A DNA stretch of 64,000 nt from Rhizodiscina lignyota (Eukaryota; Ascomycota; Dothideomycetes; Aulographales; Rhizodiscinaceae): positions 1,612,001 to 1,676,000 of the forward strand of contig ML978125.1 in NCBI GenBank assembly GCA_010015805.1, given 5' to 3'. The translations under genes and the position numbers were made by a program. How positions within the stretch are numbered: the first letter of the stretch is position 1; every line of letters begins with the position of its first letter. The notes under the pieces are model-generated. The model saw only the letters and a program-made list of their open reading frames with translations. It did no database searches and had not been told where the DNA came from. Of this stretch, positions 23,391 to 32,895 are shown piece after piece.

Positions 23391-24268
23391 GAAAGCTGGC
23401 AAAGGCGGCCCGGGGTAAAAATCATCTGATGATCTTCAGCTGATCTGTTGAGCAGTGGAACAGTAGCGACGCGAACCAGGTGTTTGCGAAGGACCAGCAG
23501 ATGAAATTGCTATTCGGCGTCCGCACCCTCATAGCATCTGGTGCGGCCAATAGCGCTTGTCGTCACCGTTTCGAGAACAGCGGGTACCGAACGGCACAAA
23601 ATGTGAGTCCCTTCACAGAGTCGGGATGCCTGAAATCATGGCGATCTTGCTTTCCTCTAGTGTGTTACGGATTGCGTGCCGAAGGAATTGGCTGGGGCGT
23701 CGCTCTGAATGGATTGTGGGGCTCGACTGAGTTGAGGATTGAGAGCGAGCAATGGGGATTACTCTCATGTTGCAGTCGTCGTCTCCGCTAGCTGGTCGAA
23801 AAGGGACAGAGAATGTGATCTCGTTCAAAGGGGATAGGTATAGGAAGGAGTCAGTGGACCCCCCTAGAACAGGCAGTATCGTGATCCAGATGGATTCATG
23901 TGGAAAGATCTGAGGTTGCCTTGGGTCAGCGACTGCTGCAGAGTTGGCACTTATCAGTGCGTGGACCGCGAAGTGTTTGGAAGGCGAGATCCGATGTATT
24001 CGTATTCGTTGCGTCGGTTGGCTTGTCGAGGAAAAGCAAGGAATGCGCAAATTCCAGGCTTAGGATTGAGTTTGTATGATGAAAATCGGGGTTTACCCGC
24101 AAACTAACGTCTCCATGACGCCAGCTTAACTTGGCTGATTGGCCAACAAGAACATAGAGAGAGTTCCGTTCGCCATTGATGTATTGCTTTGTGAAGGTTG
24201 TTGTATAATTTACCGAGGTGCGGGACGGGCACCTGATGAAAGTCCCATCAAAACTGGAGAGGGGAAGT

Positions 24269-24296
24269 GACTTACCTGTCTTGAGACAGGTAAGTC
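24269..24296. repeat. Perfect inverted repeat, 12-base stem with TTGA loop
   Basis: GACTTACCTGTC at 24269-24280 and its exact reverse complement GACAGGTAAGTC at 24285-24296 enclose the four bases TTGA. It could fold as a hairpin in DNA or RNA on either strand. There is no T-run after it and fungi do not use such terminators, so no function is assigned. The arm contains a consensus-like splice donor word (GGTAAGT). Confidence 0.75.
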
Positions 24297-25737
24297 CGTG
24301 GAGGTTTGACGGAGAGGTCTCGTGTTGACAGAGTATTCGACCATTTGACATGGACTGCATCCACCTCAGGTTGGTTGGCGTGAAGGCCGGGCGCTGCGGT
24401 GAGAAAGATTCCGGTCGATGTTGGTAAGTTCTCATTCGCCAGAACTCAGGGCTTCGAAGCGAGCGGAGCAGAATAGGTGAGCATGAAGGAGCTGTTGGAG
24501 GATCACAAGCGACAGAAGCCGTTGAGATCAAACGATCCGGAAGAGTGTCAATTTTGGTGAGGCCGCTTAACTCCTCGCCAACTTTCCGACAGAACTTGGA
24601 GAGGTACTGGCTGATCATTCAGGCCAGGCACCTCCACGTCAAGTCGGTGTGGCGTTTGACCGATGTTCATGCATTCAGAACGGCAAATACATCAGGTGAT
24701 GGAATGAATTGTTGTAAAAGGGTATCATAGGTTGTAACGTTGTAGTTCAACTCAACGTCGCCCCAGGTGATTGCAAGGGACGGCAACACGCGCCCTCTGC
24801 TGCGAGCGATCAAAGGCACGTTCGGAGCAGCCGACAGGTGTTGGCTTTTGTGGTGACCAATGGGCGCGCGATATAAGTCGTTCAGAGGCCGTGGTGTTTT
24901 TTGACGTCGTCGATTGACAAGAGCAGCAAAATGCGACGCCTCTGTAGGCCAGCTGGCACTTGACCTTGCATCTTAATTGAACTCAATGCATCGTACCTTG
25001 AATACATTGAAGCTCGAATGCCGAGGTCAGCCAGGCTGACCGTGCAGGGTGGCAGTGTGAGTGAGATTGTCCCAAAGCCTGGAGTCGCGAGCACCAGTAA
25101 GCATATGGAACGCGCATGGTATTTGATACTCGAGTTGGGAGTGGACATACCTCAAGAACGAAGCGGCTTCTCAAGTGCGACTCGAATTACAACGTGTTGT
25201 GTTGTGACGCGTTAACAAAACCACCTAGACGAGGCAATCCCAAGTCACGCGCAGTGAAGCGGTAACTTGAGAGAGTGTCATAAGTTGAGAAGGGAAAGGA
25301 CAAGGCCACTCCACTTGCGAAGGGAGCAAGGGCAAGTTGAGGGTGTCAGATTTTGACGTTGAGCAGAGCTAAAGAGAAAGAAGGAAGAAGAGGGAGGAGG
25401 TGGAAGTTTAAATAGGCAGCCGCAGAAGAGCGCGTCACCATGATGACGGCGGCAAGGCAGGTGTTAACACAACACTGGAGGTAATCGCAATTTTAACTTT
25501 GAATTGCGTGATGAGGTCATTGTTTCGTGAGGTTCCCTAGGTCACCATCGCAAGCTGAGGGAGTGACTCCCAAACCTCTGCCAGAAGGAGCAACATCGAG
25601 TGAAAGAGGGGTGAAGATGAGCGGATAGTGATCACACCGTAATGAGTTTTTACACTAGGCATTTAAGATTGCCCAGATAGAGCGCTGAATAAGAAGATAG
25701 ATCATATCGAAATGTGATACTTGTCACTCCGTCGCCC

Positions 25738-28593
25738 TCACCACTCAGCCCCATCCTCTCCGACCTTAAACAGCCCATTCTTCTTCCTCTCAGCCGCCCA
25801 CCGCTCCACCCAACTCCTCATCTTCTCCCTACTCCTCGCACTCCCGACATTCACCGTTGGTACCACCTTATCAATCCTCAACGCGCAGCAAAACATCGTC
25901 AGCTCCCTAAAGCTACTATGTTCACTATACGGCACGCCAAAGCAGCTTGCGCGATTTGTGCTTCCACGCTGCGGCACAAGCTCACGCATCGAGTATGTGG
26001 ACTTCCAATTCTGTCCTCGTAGGACGTTGGATACTGCGGGAGACTCGACGAAGCGGCTGTTCGGAGGGCGGTAGTTCCACCCGGTGGGTCTGAAGCCGAC
26101 GGCGCGGGAGAAGGTATCGCGGAAATCTTTGAGGTAGTCATCAAGAGTGTCGGGGCGGATTTCAAAGAGTGGCGTCATATGCACTTGTGCCTCGCGTGGG
26201 TTGCTTGTCAATCTGGCGTTGAGCTCGGGGTCTTCGAGACACGCGCAGATGCGCATCTTTGTCGATGGTGCATATATTTTACTGTCAAGGGCCTTAGCAA
26301 TACCTAGGCAGACGCGCTCTTTGCCGATACTGTATGTTCCAACGACAACAAGAAGTCGTCCACGAGGCTTGGTTGGTCCGCTGGGTATGCTCATTGCATC
26401 CAGCGTGGAAGCATCTGGTTTGTGGTCGATGTTTTCGTCATCGTCTGCTTCATCTTTGATCTGTAGCTCTTTCTGCACGAACTTGATCATGCCAGCGCCC
26501 GCTCTATCGCGCTTCATTTGCTCCCAGCCATCGGACTCATCAGCACGCACCTTGTTGAGACTGACGCACATGTCGCCACAAGCCTTGATGACTTCTTCCT
26601 GGCTTGGGAATGCATACTTTGGATTTAAGTATGTAGTGTCCAAATAGCATATGTCAATCTTCTGCTGCTTTGTCTGCCCTGTGATGCTATCGACCACATC
26701 AGGCTTGAGCAATGGATGCTCGACGTGCGCTCGGCAAGCGCGAAAGTCTCCACAGTGCAGGATGCGTTGCACCTTAGGGTTCTTTCCTTTGCCGATCACT
26801 TTCTCGAAGAGAAAAAGAGAGCTGCCAGGGCAGTGATTGGCCGGAATCATAGTGACGAAGACACCTTGAGTACCTGGTACCTCCGTCTTCTTCTCAAACT
26901 CAAGGTCCACGACGTGCTTTGGATCCACGCGAAGCTGCGTTCGGACGAGATTCGCTGTAACTCGGCTGCAGAAGATCGGACCATGACTCCAGTTCGCAGT
27001 AAGTCCGATATAATGATCGCTATGGAAATGGCTGAGAAAGTACGCGTTGCAGTCCTTGACGTCTCCATACCGGAATGCATCAACGCATATGGACATACCA
27101 GGCATGATTTTGTAGAATGGACAAGTTCGCTGAAATGCTGGTTTTCCACGGGATGCATTCTCCGCCGCTGCAGCACTTGCCCAAGCAATATCCTCTGCGT
27201 GGTTGGACATGAGTTTCGAGAATGCTGATGCGGGAGCGGAACCCGGTGTGCCGTCCAGAACGATGGGATTCTCCTGGCCAGGCTTCGGAGGCTTTCGCTG
27301 GAACCTAGGGATTGCCTTTTCAAGCTTGATCTCCCCTTTCGCAGACTGAGGCTTGGGCCATTCTGGCAAAGGCGAGGGATTCCCGTCAAGGCAGTTGTTG
27401 ACGTGTACAGATGCGTCCTGATCGGAAATTCCTTTCAAGCTTGCACTGCATATGGGGCATGCGGGTGCATCGTCCTTTGGTGTATGAGGGCCCCACTCCT
27501 GTTCACCCAGTCGAAGTAGTTCTTCATCTGGGAAATCGTCAAATCCGCCTGTGTCACCTTCAAAGCCTGCCTCTGCCATCTCCAGCCTCCTTTGCTCAGC
27601 CATGTATCGCCGTTCTTGATATTCTTCGCCTTCCAATTCTTCATCGTCGAAATCAATCATGCCCTCGAATTCTTCAAAGTCGCCCACATTCGAGTCATTC
27701 GTTGTTGGGCGGTTGAGCTGTGGAAGTTCAGGAACGCCCTCATCCGTATGTGTCTCCGTAATAGTCGTGATCTCAGAAGCGGTCCGGTGTGGAGCACTTG
27801 GTGCTGCCTGGATTTTCTCATCTTTCCTCGCTGATGCCCGCCGTCTTGGAAATGAGGTCTCGTCCACATCACTATCCGAATCCTCTGCGAACGGTCCAGA
27901 CTTCTGTCGCCCACTAGTTTTGCTCGAACTATAACTTGGTGTTGGAGCATCTGCATCTGCTTCCGCTATCTCTTCAGAGTCTATAGGAGGAGGAGGTGGT
28001 GTACATTCCGTGGGAGCAATAGTATCCCCGTTGGAACGCAAACTTGAGATATCCCCACTCACTTTCCTCCTTTTGACTGACTCCCCATTTTCATGATATC
28101 TGTCTCCATTCAATTCGTTGTGGAGCCTCCGTGCATACGCCTCCTGAGCCTGGTCATCAGGCGCCGCGTACAAATCCATATCATCATCAGCATCCCCCGA
28201 GATCGCCTCCACATTTACGGTACTCTTTTCCACTCCCTTGGAGCCATTCTGGATATTGTCATCCACAAATAATCCTTGCTCCTCCTTCTTGAAGAAGCTC
28301 AGAATACTTCCATTTGGCCTCTGCTTGCCCGGTGTCTTTGCGGAGCCACTACTATTCCCACTCGTCGCTCCCAGTGTCTTCTTCGCAGGCGTAGCCTTGC
28401 CGTTCGATCCTTTGCCACCCGGCCGCACCATCTTCGTCGCCATTGAGAATCTTTCTACTGGTCTGCCGCTCTTCACATCTCGCGCAAGAGCTAGCGTTTC
28501 GGGAGACTTAGGTGGCGAAGGTGGTCGGCCGATGGAAGGTGGAAGTCGCTCTTGTGAGGTCCGACTGATATTCTCACGAGGGTTGCGGAACAT
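25738..28593 (-). CDS. pso2: DNA interstrand cross-link repair nuclease Pso2/Snm1
   Basis: Beta-CASP metallo-beta-lactamase exonuclease that processes DNA at interstrand cross-links in the nucleus. Single frame of 951 codons. An alternative start is MATKMVRPGG at codon 51. A UBZ4-type C2HC zinc finger is at 379-401 (CPIC...HVNNC), the zinc motif HFHSDH at 522-527, and further metal and beta-CASP motifs follow (ANHCPGSS, LHCGDFRACR, YSEHSSFREL). The stretch NGSILSFFKK at about 94-103 looks like a PCNA-interacting box. The first 370 residues are mostly acidic and disordered. The 3' end faces the long empty spacer. The assignment rests on the combined zinc finger and nuclease motifs. Confidence 0.95.
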   Translation of the reverse strand: MFRNPRENISRTSQERLPPSIGRPPSPPKSPETLALARDVKSGRPVERFSMATKMVRPGGKGSNGKATPAKKTLGATSGNSSGSAKTPGKQRPNGSILSFFKKEEQGLFVDDNIQNGSKGVEKSTVNVEAISGDADDDMDLYAAPDDQAQEAYARRLHNELNGDRYHENGESVKRRKVSGDISSLRSNGDTIAPTECTPPPPPIDSEEIAEADADAPTPSYSSSKTSGRQKSGPFAEDSDSDVDETSFPRRRASARKDEKIQAAPSAPHRTASEITTITETHTDEGVPELPQLNRPTTNDSNVGDFEEFEGMIDFDDEELEGEEYQERRYMAEQRRLEMAEAGFEGDTGGFDDFPDEELLRLGEQEWGPHTPKDDAPACPICSASLKGISDQDASVHVNNCLDGNPSPLPEWPKPQSAKGEIKLEKAIPRFQRKPPKPGQENPIVLDGTPGSAPASAFSKLMSNHAEDIAWASAAAAENASRGKPAFQRTCPFYKIMPGMSICVDAFRYGDVKDCNAYFLSHFHSDHYIGLTANWSHGPIFCSRVTANLVRTQLRVDPKHVVDLEFEKKTEVPGTQGVFVTMIPANHCPGSSLFLFEKVIGKGKNPKVQRILHCGDFRACRAHVEHPLLKPDVVDSITGQTKQQKIDICYLDTTYLNPKYAFPSQEEVIKACGDMCVSLNKVRADESDGWEQMKRDRAGAGMIKFVQKELQIKDEADDDENIDHKPDASTLDAMSIPSGPTKPRGRLLVVVGTYSIGKERVCLGIAKALDSKIYAPSTKMRICACLEDPELNARLTSNPREAQVHMTPLFEIRPDTLDDYLKDFRDTFSRAVGFRPTGWNYRPPNSRFVESPAVSNVLRGQNWKSTYSMRELVPQRGSTNRASCFGVPYSEHSSFRELTMFCCALRIDKVVPTVNVGSARSREKMRSWVERWAAERKKNGLFKVGEDGAEW

Positions 28594-28955
28594 TTAGAGG
28601 CGCGTTTGGGAATATTCCACCTTCAAGGAGAGGTAGACCGAGAGTGGGGCATGTTCAAGACAGAAAGCGTGACCAGGCGTCTATTTCGTGAGTCGATGAT
28701 GCCAATGGCAAGTTCCGTCGCGCGGGACGCGTACAGACATGTCTAGAATCGCGACTTCAAGAGTACAAACGTACTGAATTACGCGGCCTATCATAGCTGT
28801 AATTCTAAGCAATAGCATTCCGAACTTGAATGTGCCATTGAATTTCATGTTTGATCTCCACACCATTTTAAAGACGAGTTCCTAGAACGCCTGTGTTTCC
28901 AAGAGTACCGGCCTACTCCAATAGTAATTCAAATATAAGAATCCACAGTCGTTTA
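28594..28955. other. Spacer upstream of pso2
   Basis: About 0.36 kb between the pso2 start and the end of the borealin-type gene, both on the minus strand. It should contain the pso2 promoter and the 3' end of its neighbour. No gene or repeat was seen. Confidence 0.5.
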
Positions 28956-30244
28956 TCACTTCCTTGCACGTAACGTCCGTCCCCCAGCGCCTGCTGCTAC
29001 TGCCTCCTTTTTGGCAGCTGCAGCTTTTCTTCCAGCAGCCGCCATACCCGCGACTCTGCCCACAATTCCCTTTCTAGCTGCAGGAGCTGCCGCTTTCTTC
29101 ACTATTGTCGTTCCAGCACTCGTATTTGATGTATTACTCGAGTTACTAGCAGTTCGGTTACGCGTCGCCCTCGGTGCTGGAACCGGCGGTGGCGGCATGT
29201 TAGTCTTTGTCGACGCAGCAACCTTTTTACCGCGCAAGGATCCAGTGGTAGCGGTCGATGCGGTCGAGGCTGCCGTAGGCGGCCTAGTGATATTGCGACC
29301 AGCAGCTCTGGTATTGGTTGTAGAGCTATGAACCATACCAGCAAGAGTGGCTGTTGCGTTGGAGACGGCCGGCGGAGGCTTGAGAGGTGATGCGGGACGC
29401 GCAAGATATGATTTCTGAGGTGACGATAGGCCTGAGGAGGATGATGACTGCTGGCCTTTGATGGGTGATCGAGGGAGTGTGCGCGAGTTGTGTGATTTCG
29501 GAGATAGGATTTGAGATGGATCGACTTTGCGTGATGCACCACGAGGGAGGCGGGCTGTTGCATTCGATGCATGAGCGCTGCCTGCGGCAGTTTTCGTTCG
29601 CTTTTTAGGTAGGTCAAGATCCTCGTGGACATCTGCATTCTCCTTGTCTGAGTGGGTGGAAATCTCGTGGCTGCGTCATGTCAGTCACCAAAGTTTGCAG
29701 GCTTAAATAATGTCTTACCTAGAGCGCTTTGTTCCTCTAAGTCTCGTTGGAGCGCTTGCCAGAGGAACTTGTTGTTTTGGCGGCGAGCGTGGTTTTGCAA
29801 CTGTGAGCTTAGGAACAATTGTTGCAGTGGACACAGCGCTCTTTGACGTTGTCTGCTGCTCAGAGTATTTGTTGATAAGTTCCTCGATGTTCGTAGACCG
29901 AAGTGATTGAGGAATCCTGTTTATTCGCATTTCCAGGCGTGATCGAAGGCCTTGCGCGTGTAATGCGTACACAGCTCGAAGCTTGCGCGCTCGCTCAGTA
30001 ACTTCGAGGATTAGCACCAGTAGAGCGTAATATGTCCAGCGCACATACTTTCTAGTTGCAAATTATCAATCAGGGCTTGCTTTTGAGCCCCAGTGATCAT
30101 CGGCTTTTGCTTGGAAGGGCTCCTCTCAGGCGTCGCGGCGGGTTGTACGGTTTCTGGCGCGAAGGTGATGGACTGGCCAGCTGTAGTCGCGTCCGCGGTG
30201 GAGGCTTCGCCAGACTTTTGCTTTCGCGTTCTTTGAGGAGCCAT
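28956..30244 (-). CDS. nbl1: Borealin N-terminal domain protein (Nbl1-type passenger complex subunit)
   Basis: Subunit of the chromosomal passenger complex. The N-terminal helix bundles with INCENP and Survivin, bringing Aurora kinase to centromeres and the midzone. Exons are 30244-30049, 30001-29719 and 29670-28956, giving 397 residues. Splicing of exons 1 and 2 restores the family signature QALIDNLQLEITERARKL, followed by RSRLEMRINRIPQSLR at about residues 50-95. A second conserved stretch, LSPKSHNSRTLPRSPIK, appears near residue 220. The remainder is rich in Ala, Thr, Pro, Arg and Lys and ends in RTLRARK, likely a disordered DNA- or nucleosome-binding tail. Yeast Nbl1 is only about 70 residues long, so this is a long form, as seen in other filamentous fungi. 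It is divergent from rpn10. Confidence 0.9.
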
Positions 30245-30622
30245 GATGTAGATATGCTGGTCGTAGAGCGCCACCTGCAATGAGCCGGACCGATGGTAGA
30301 CAAGCTCGCGCTTCGATTTGAGATTTCGATTGTGCATTATGGAAAACAGTAAACAATGATGCGCGATGCGGGACGCAGCTCGCAGCAACTTCGGATGTAG
30401 CCGGCAGATCCCCGGGTTAAATCGCGTCGTCATTGGCTAGACGCCTTGTGGCTCTAGCTTGCCGTCGACCTCACTTTCACAAGAGCACCACCATCTTCCA
30501 CACCACACAACTTCTGTTTTCCTCCTGCTTCCGCTTCCAGACTTCTTCATACAGCTCTTCTTAGCTCTGCCTGCCTTCCTATCTAAGCTTCACCTGACTC
30601 GAACCGATTAACATCAACCAAG
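30245..30622. promoter_or_regulatory. Divergent promoter region nbl1 / rpn10
   Basis: A 378-base spacer between two start codons pointing apart. A CCAAT box in reverse orientation (ATTGG, 30432-30436) lies near its centre. A pyrimidine-rich tract at about 30480-30600 precedes rpn10. I looked for the proteasome element GGTGGCAAA and did not find it on either strand. Confidence 0.55.
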
Positions 30623-31648
30623 ATGGGGCTTGAGGCGACTATGATCGTGTGCGTAGCTATATCCGAAGCTTAATCTGTCTGAATACATGCTAATATCTCT
30701 TTAGGGTGGACAATAGTGAGAGCAGTAGGAACGGCGACTATGTGTATGCCCTAACTTAGTGCCTTTGGCGGCGAACTTTGTCCTAACATGTCCAGGCCTT
30801 CACGGTTCGAGGCGCAAGCGGACGCCGTCAACCTGATCTACACCGCAAAGACACAAGCAAATCCCGAATCCTCTGTCGGTCTCATGAGCATGGGCGGCGC
30901 CGGTCCTGAAGTTCTCACGACGCTTACGACGGAGATGGGCAAAATCCTCGACGGCATCCACCGCACGAAGATACGCGGCACCTCGCACTTCTCCACCGGC
31001 ATCAACATCGCCGCTCTCGCCCTCAAGCACAGACAAAACAAGTCGCAGCGCCAACGCATTATTGTGTTCACGTGTAGTCCGATCGCGGAGGACGAGAAGA
31101 GCCTTGTCAAGCTGGCGAGCAGGATGAAGAAGAACAACATCTCCATTGATGTCATTGCATTCGGCGATCTGAGCGATGAGAATATCAAGAAGTTGGAGGC
31201 TTTCCATGAGAAGGTCAAGGGCGGTGATGGGAGCCACCTCGCAGTCATACCACCTGGCCCTAACTTGCTGTCGGATAACATCGTCACGACGCCGATATTA
31301 CAAGGTGAGGGAATGGGCGGTGCAGGTGGCATGGGTGGTGCTGGAGAAGGAGGCGAATCTGGTGGATCCGGTGGATTCGAGTTTGGCGTTGACCCATCGA
31401 TGGATCCAGAGTTGGCGCTTGCACTGAGGATGTCCTACGAAGAAGAGAAAGCGCGACAGGAGCGAGAAAAGAAGGCCAAAGAGGAGGCAGAAGGCAAGAC
31501 GAACCTTGAGGGTATCAAGGAGGAGGATGAGAAGCAGCCGTTGCTGGAAAATGGGGAACCAAGTGGTAGCGGCGAGGCAAGCGGAAGCAAAGAGGAGAGT
31601 AAGACAGATGATAAGAAAGACGACGCAGACAAGATGGACACGGCATAG
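30623..31648 (+). CDS. rpn10: 26S proteasome ubiquitin receptor Rpn10
   Basis: Proteasome lid-base subunit that binds ubiquitin chains. Exons are 30623-30648, 30705-30743 and 30796-31648, giving 305 residues. The two small 5' exons give MGLEATMIVVDNSESSRNGD and join to PSRFEAQADAVNLI, the start of the von Willebrand A domain (about 1-190) with its DNS metal-site motif. A single ubiquitin-interacting motif, DPELALALRMSYEEE, is at about 225-239. A Gly-rich hinge precedes it, and an acidic Lys/Glu tail ends in KMDTA. One UIM is usual for fungal Rpn10. The 5' intron pattern is supported by the conserved N-terminus. Confidence 0.96.
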
Positions 31649-31874
31649 GGCTTGTTGTACAAATAGCGTGAGCTTGCATTTGGCTGGCTAGCCATCGGCG
31701 TCAGGGACCGATAGATATCATGGAGCGAAATGGAAGCTTCGTTGAGATTTGATGCCGAATTTATTCCATAAAATCATGACGGGTATATTGACTCCAGTGA
31801 ATCATCCATGCTCTTGTTCTCACGCTTGATGGATGAGGACTACCGTTTCGTAATTTATTTATTTTACACTTTCT

Positions 31875-32517
31875 CTACGCCCTCGCAATGACTCTCAGAT
31901 AACCATCCAGTCCTCTGTCAAACTTCTCGCATCGTATCGGCATCTCTACCGTGTAGAAAGGATTCTTCATCACATAGTCTGCATATAACTCGTATATCCG
32001 CCGCAGCATGACATCGATATTTGGCTGTGGTGGGTCGGTGAGGAGCAGAAACTTGACCCCTGTAGCTGTCTGGAAGCAAGTCAGGCGGAAGTGGGTTGAC
32101 TCGAGGACTTCAAGACCAGTTGGTCTGACGGGGACGTCGGTGGGGGCAAAAGAGCCGTATGGGGGTCGAGGGAGTGGTGAGAGGGAGCGCGTTATGGCGT
32201 GGACTCTGAGCAAACGATACGTTAGTGTTTCAAGAAACGTTGAAAGGTTAATGAGGTAGAAGATAGACTTGTTCTTGTAGATCGCAGATTAAAATAATAT
32301 ATTATCCTGAGAGGGGAGAGAAATGAAGTCGGCGTACCCATGGAAAGTACCGGCGAGAATCAGCAAGTCATTGCTGTTCAACTTGTTCAATCCAGCGGAA
32401 AACTCGCGGTTGTAGATCAAACCACCAGCTTTATTTACCACGAGCAGCGCGAAAACAACCCTGGTGAAGTTAAATACATGTTTCCATATGGGCGGGGGTG
32501 ATGAGGGGCTCATACAT
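31875..32517 (-). CDS. trs23: TRAPP complex subunit Trs23 (TRAPPC4)
   Basis: Core subunit of TRAPP, the exchange factor for Rab Ypt1 in ER-Golgi transport. My model has exons 32517-32516 (only AT), 32460-32338 and 32205-31875, giving 151 residues. The first intron (32515-32461, 55 bases, GTATGA..CAG) would split the start codon between T and G. The protein then begins [20 protein letters not shown], exactly where family members begin. Motifs downstream are SSND-like [13 protein letters not shown], joined across intron 2 to [12 protein letters not shown], then [11 protein letters not shown] and [17 protein letters not shown]. Alternative: unspliced start at 32513 ([12 protein letters not shown]...), which would add an unconserved extension. 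Family assignment is sure, the start less so. Confidence 0.88.
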
Positions 32518-32895
32518 GGTGGAAACACACCACCAGCCGTATAGATCACGAATTAATGATGAACCTCTGCATCCTCCTTGGAATTGCGGCGTGGACAGGC
32601 AGTGAGGTCCAGATCTCACAGTGCAGACGTGGTGGTGTGTGGTGCTGGGGATCTGCGGGTGATCTGCGGAGCTCAAGGTTGCCCAGAGGGTTGGGTTGGA
32701 GCTCTTCACTCACTCACCGGCCCCTCCATCACTTGACGCTTCAGCCTGCCTGAGCAGAGCCGCCTTGGGACCTTCACTCTTCACTTGCACCTCTCACACC
32801 CATAGCGGCTCTCTCACTTCGCTCATGCCTATCTTGTCCTCTTTCCACCGCCCACCCCAACTCAGCGTCCTCCTCAATTCACTTCAAACCTAGCC
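32518..32895. promoter_or_regulatory. Divergent promoter region trs23 / double-UBC gene
   Basis: About 0.38 kb between two genes pointing apart. The half near the plus-strand gene is rich in CT and CACC words, ending in CTAGCCATGG at the start codon. No factor site was assigned with confidence. Confidence 0.5.

Larger units (their letters stand above)
21932..25737. other. 3.8-kb gene-free spacer between kinesin-3 and pso2
   Basis: Two genes converge here, so only 3' regions are expected, yet the gap is by far the longest in the window. Base composition is near that of the genes, so it does not look like an AT-rich, RIP-mutated island. Open frames on both strands stay below about 230 codons and show no domain I know. 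It contains three diverged copies of a ~110-base unit and a perfect 12-base hairpin (both listed separately). It could be a decayed gene, a lineage-specific gene with many introns, or a long non-coding transcript. Confidence 0.6.
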
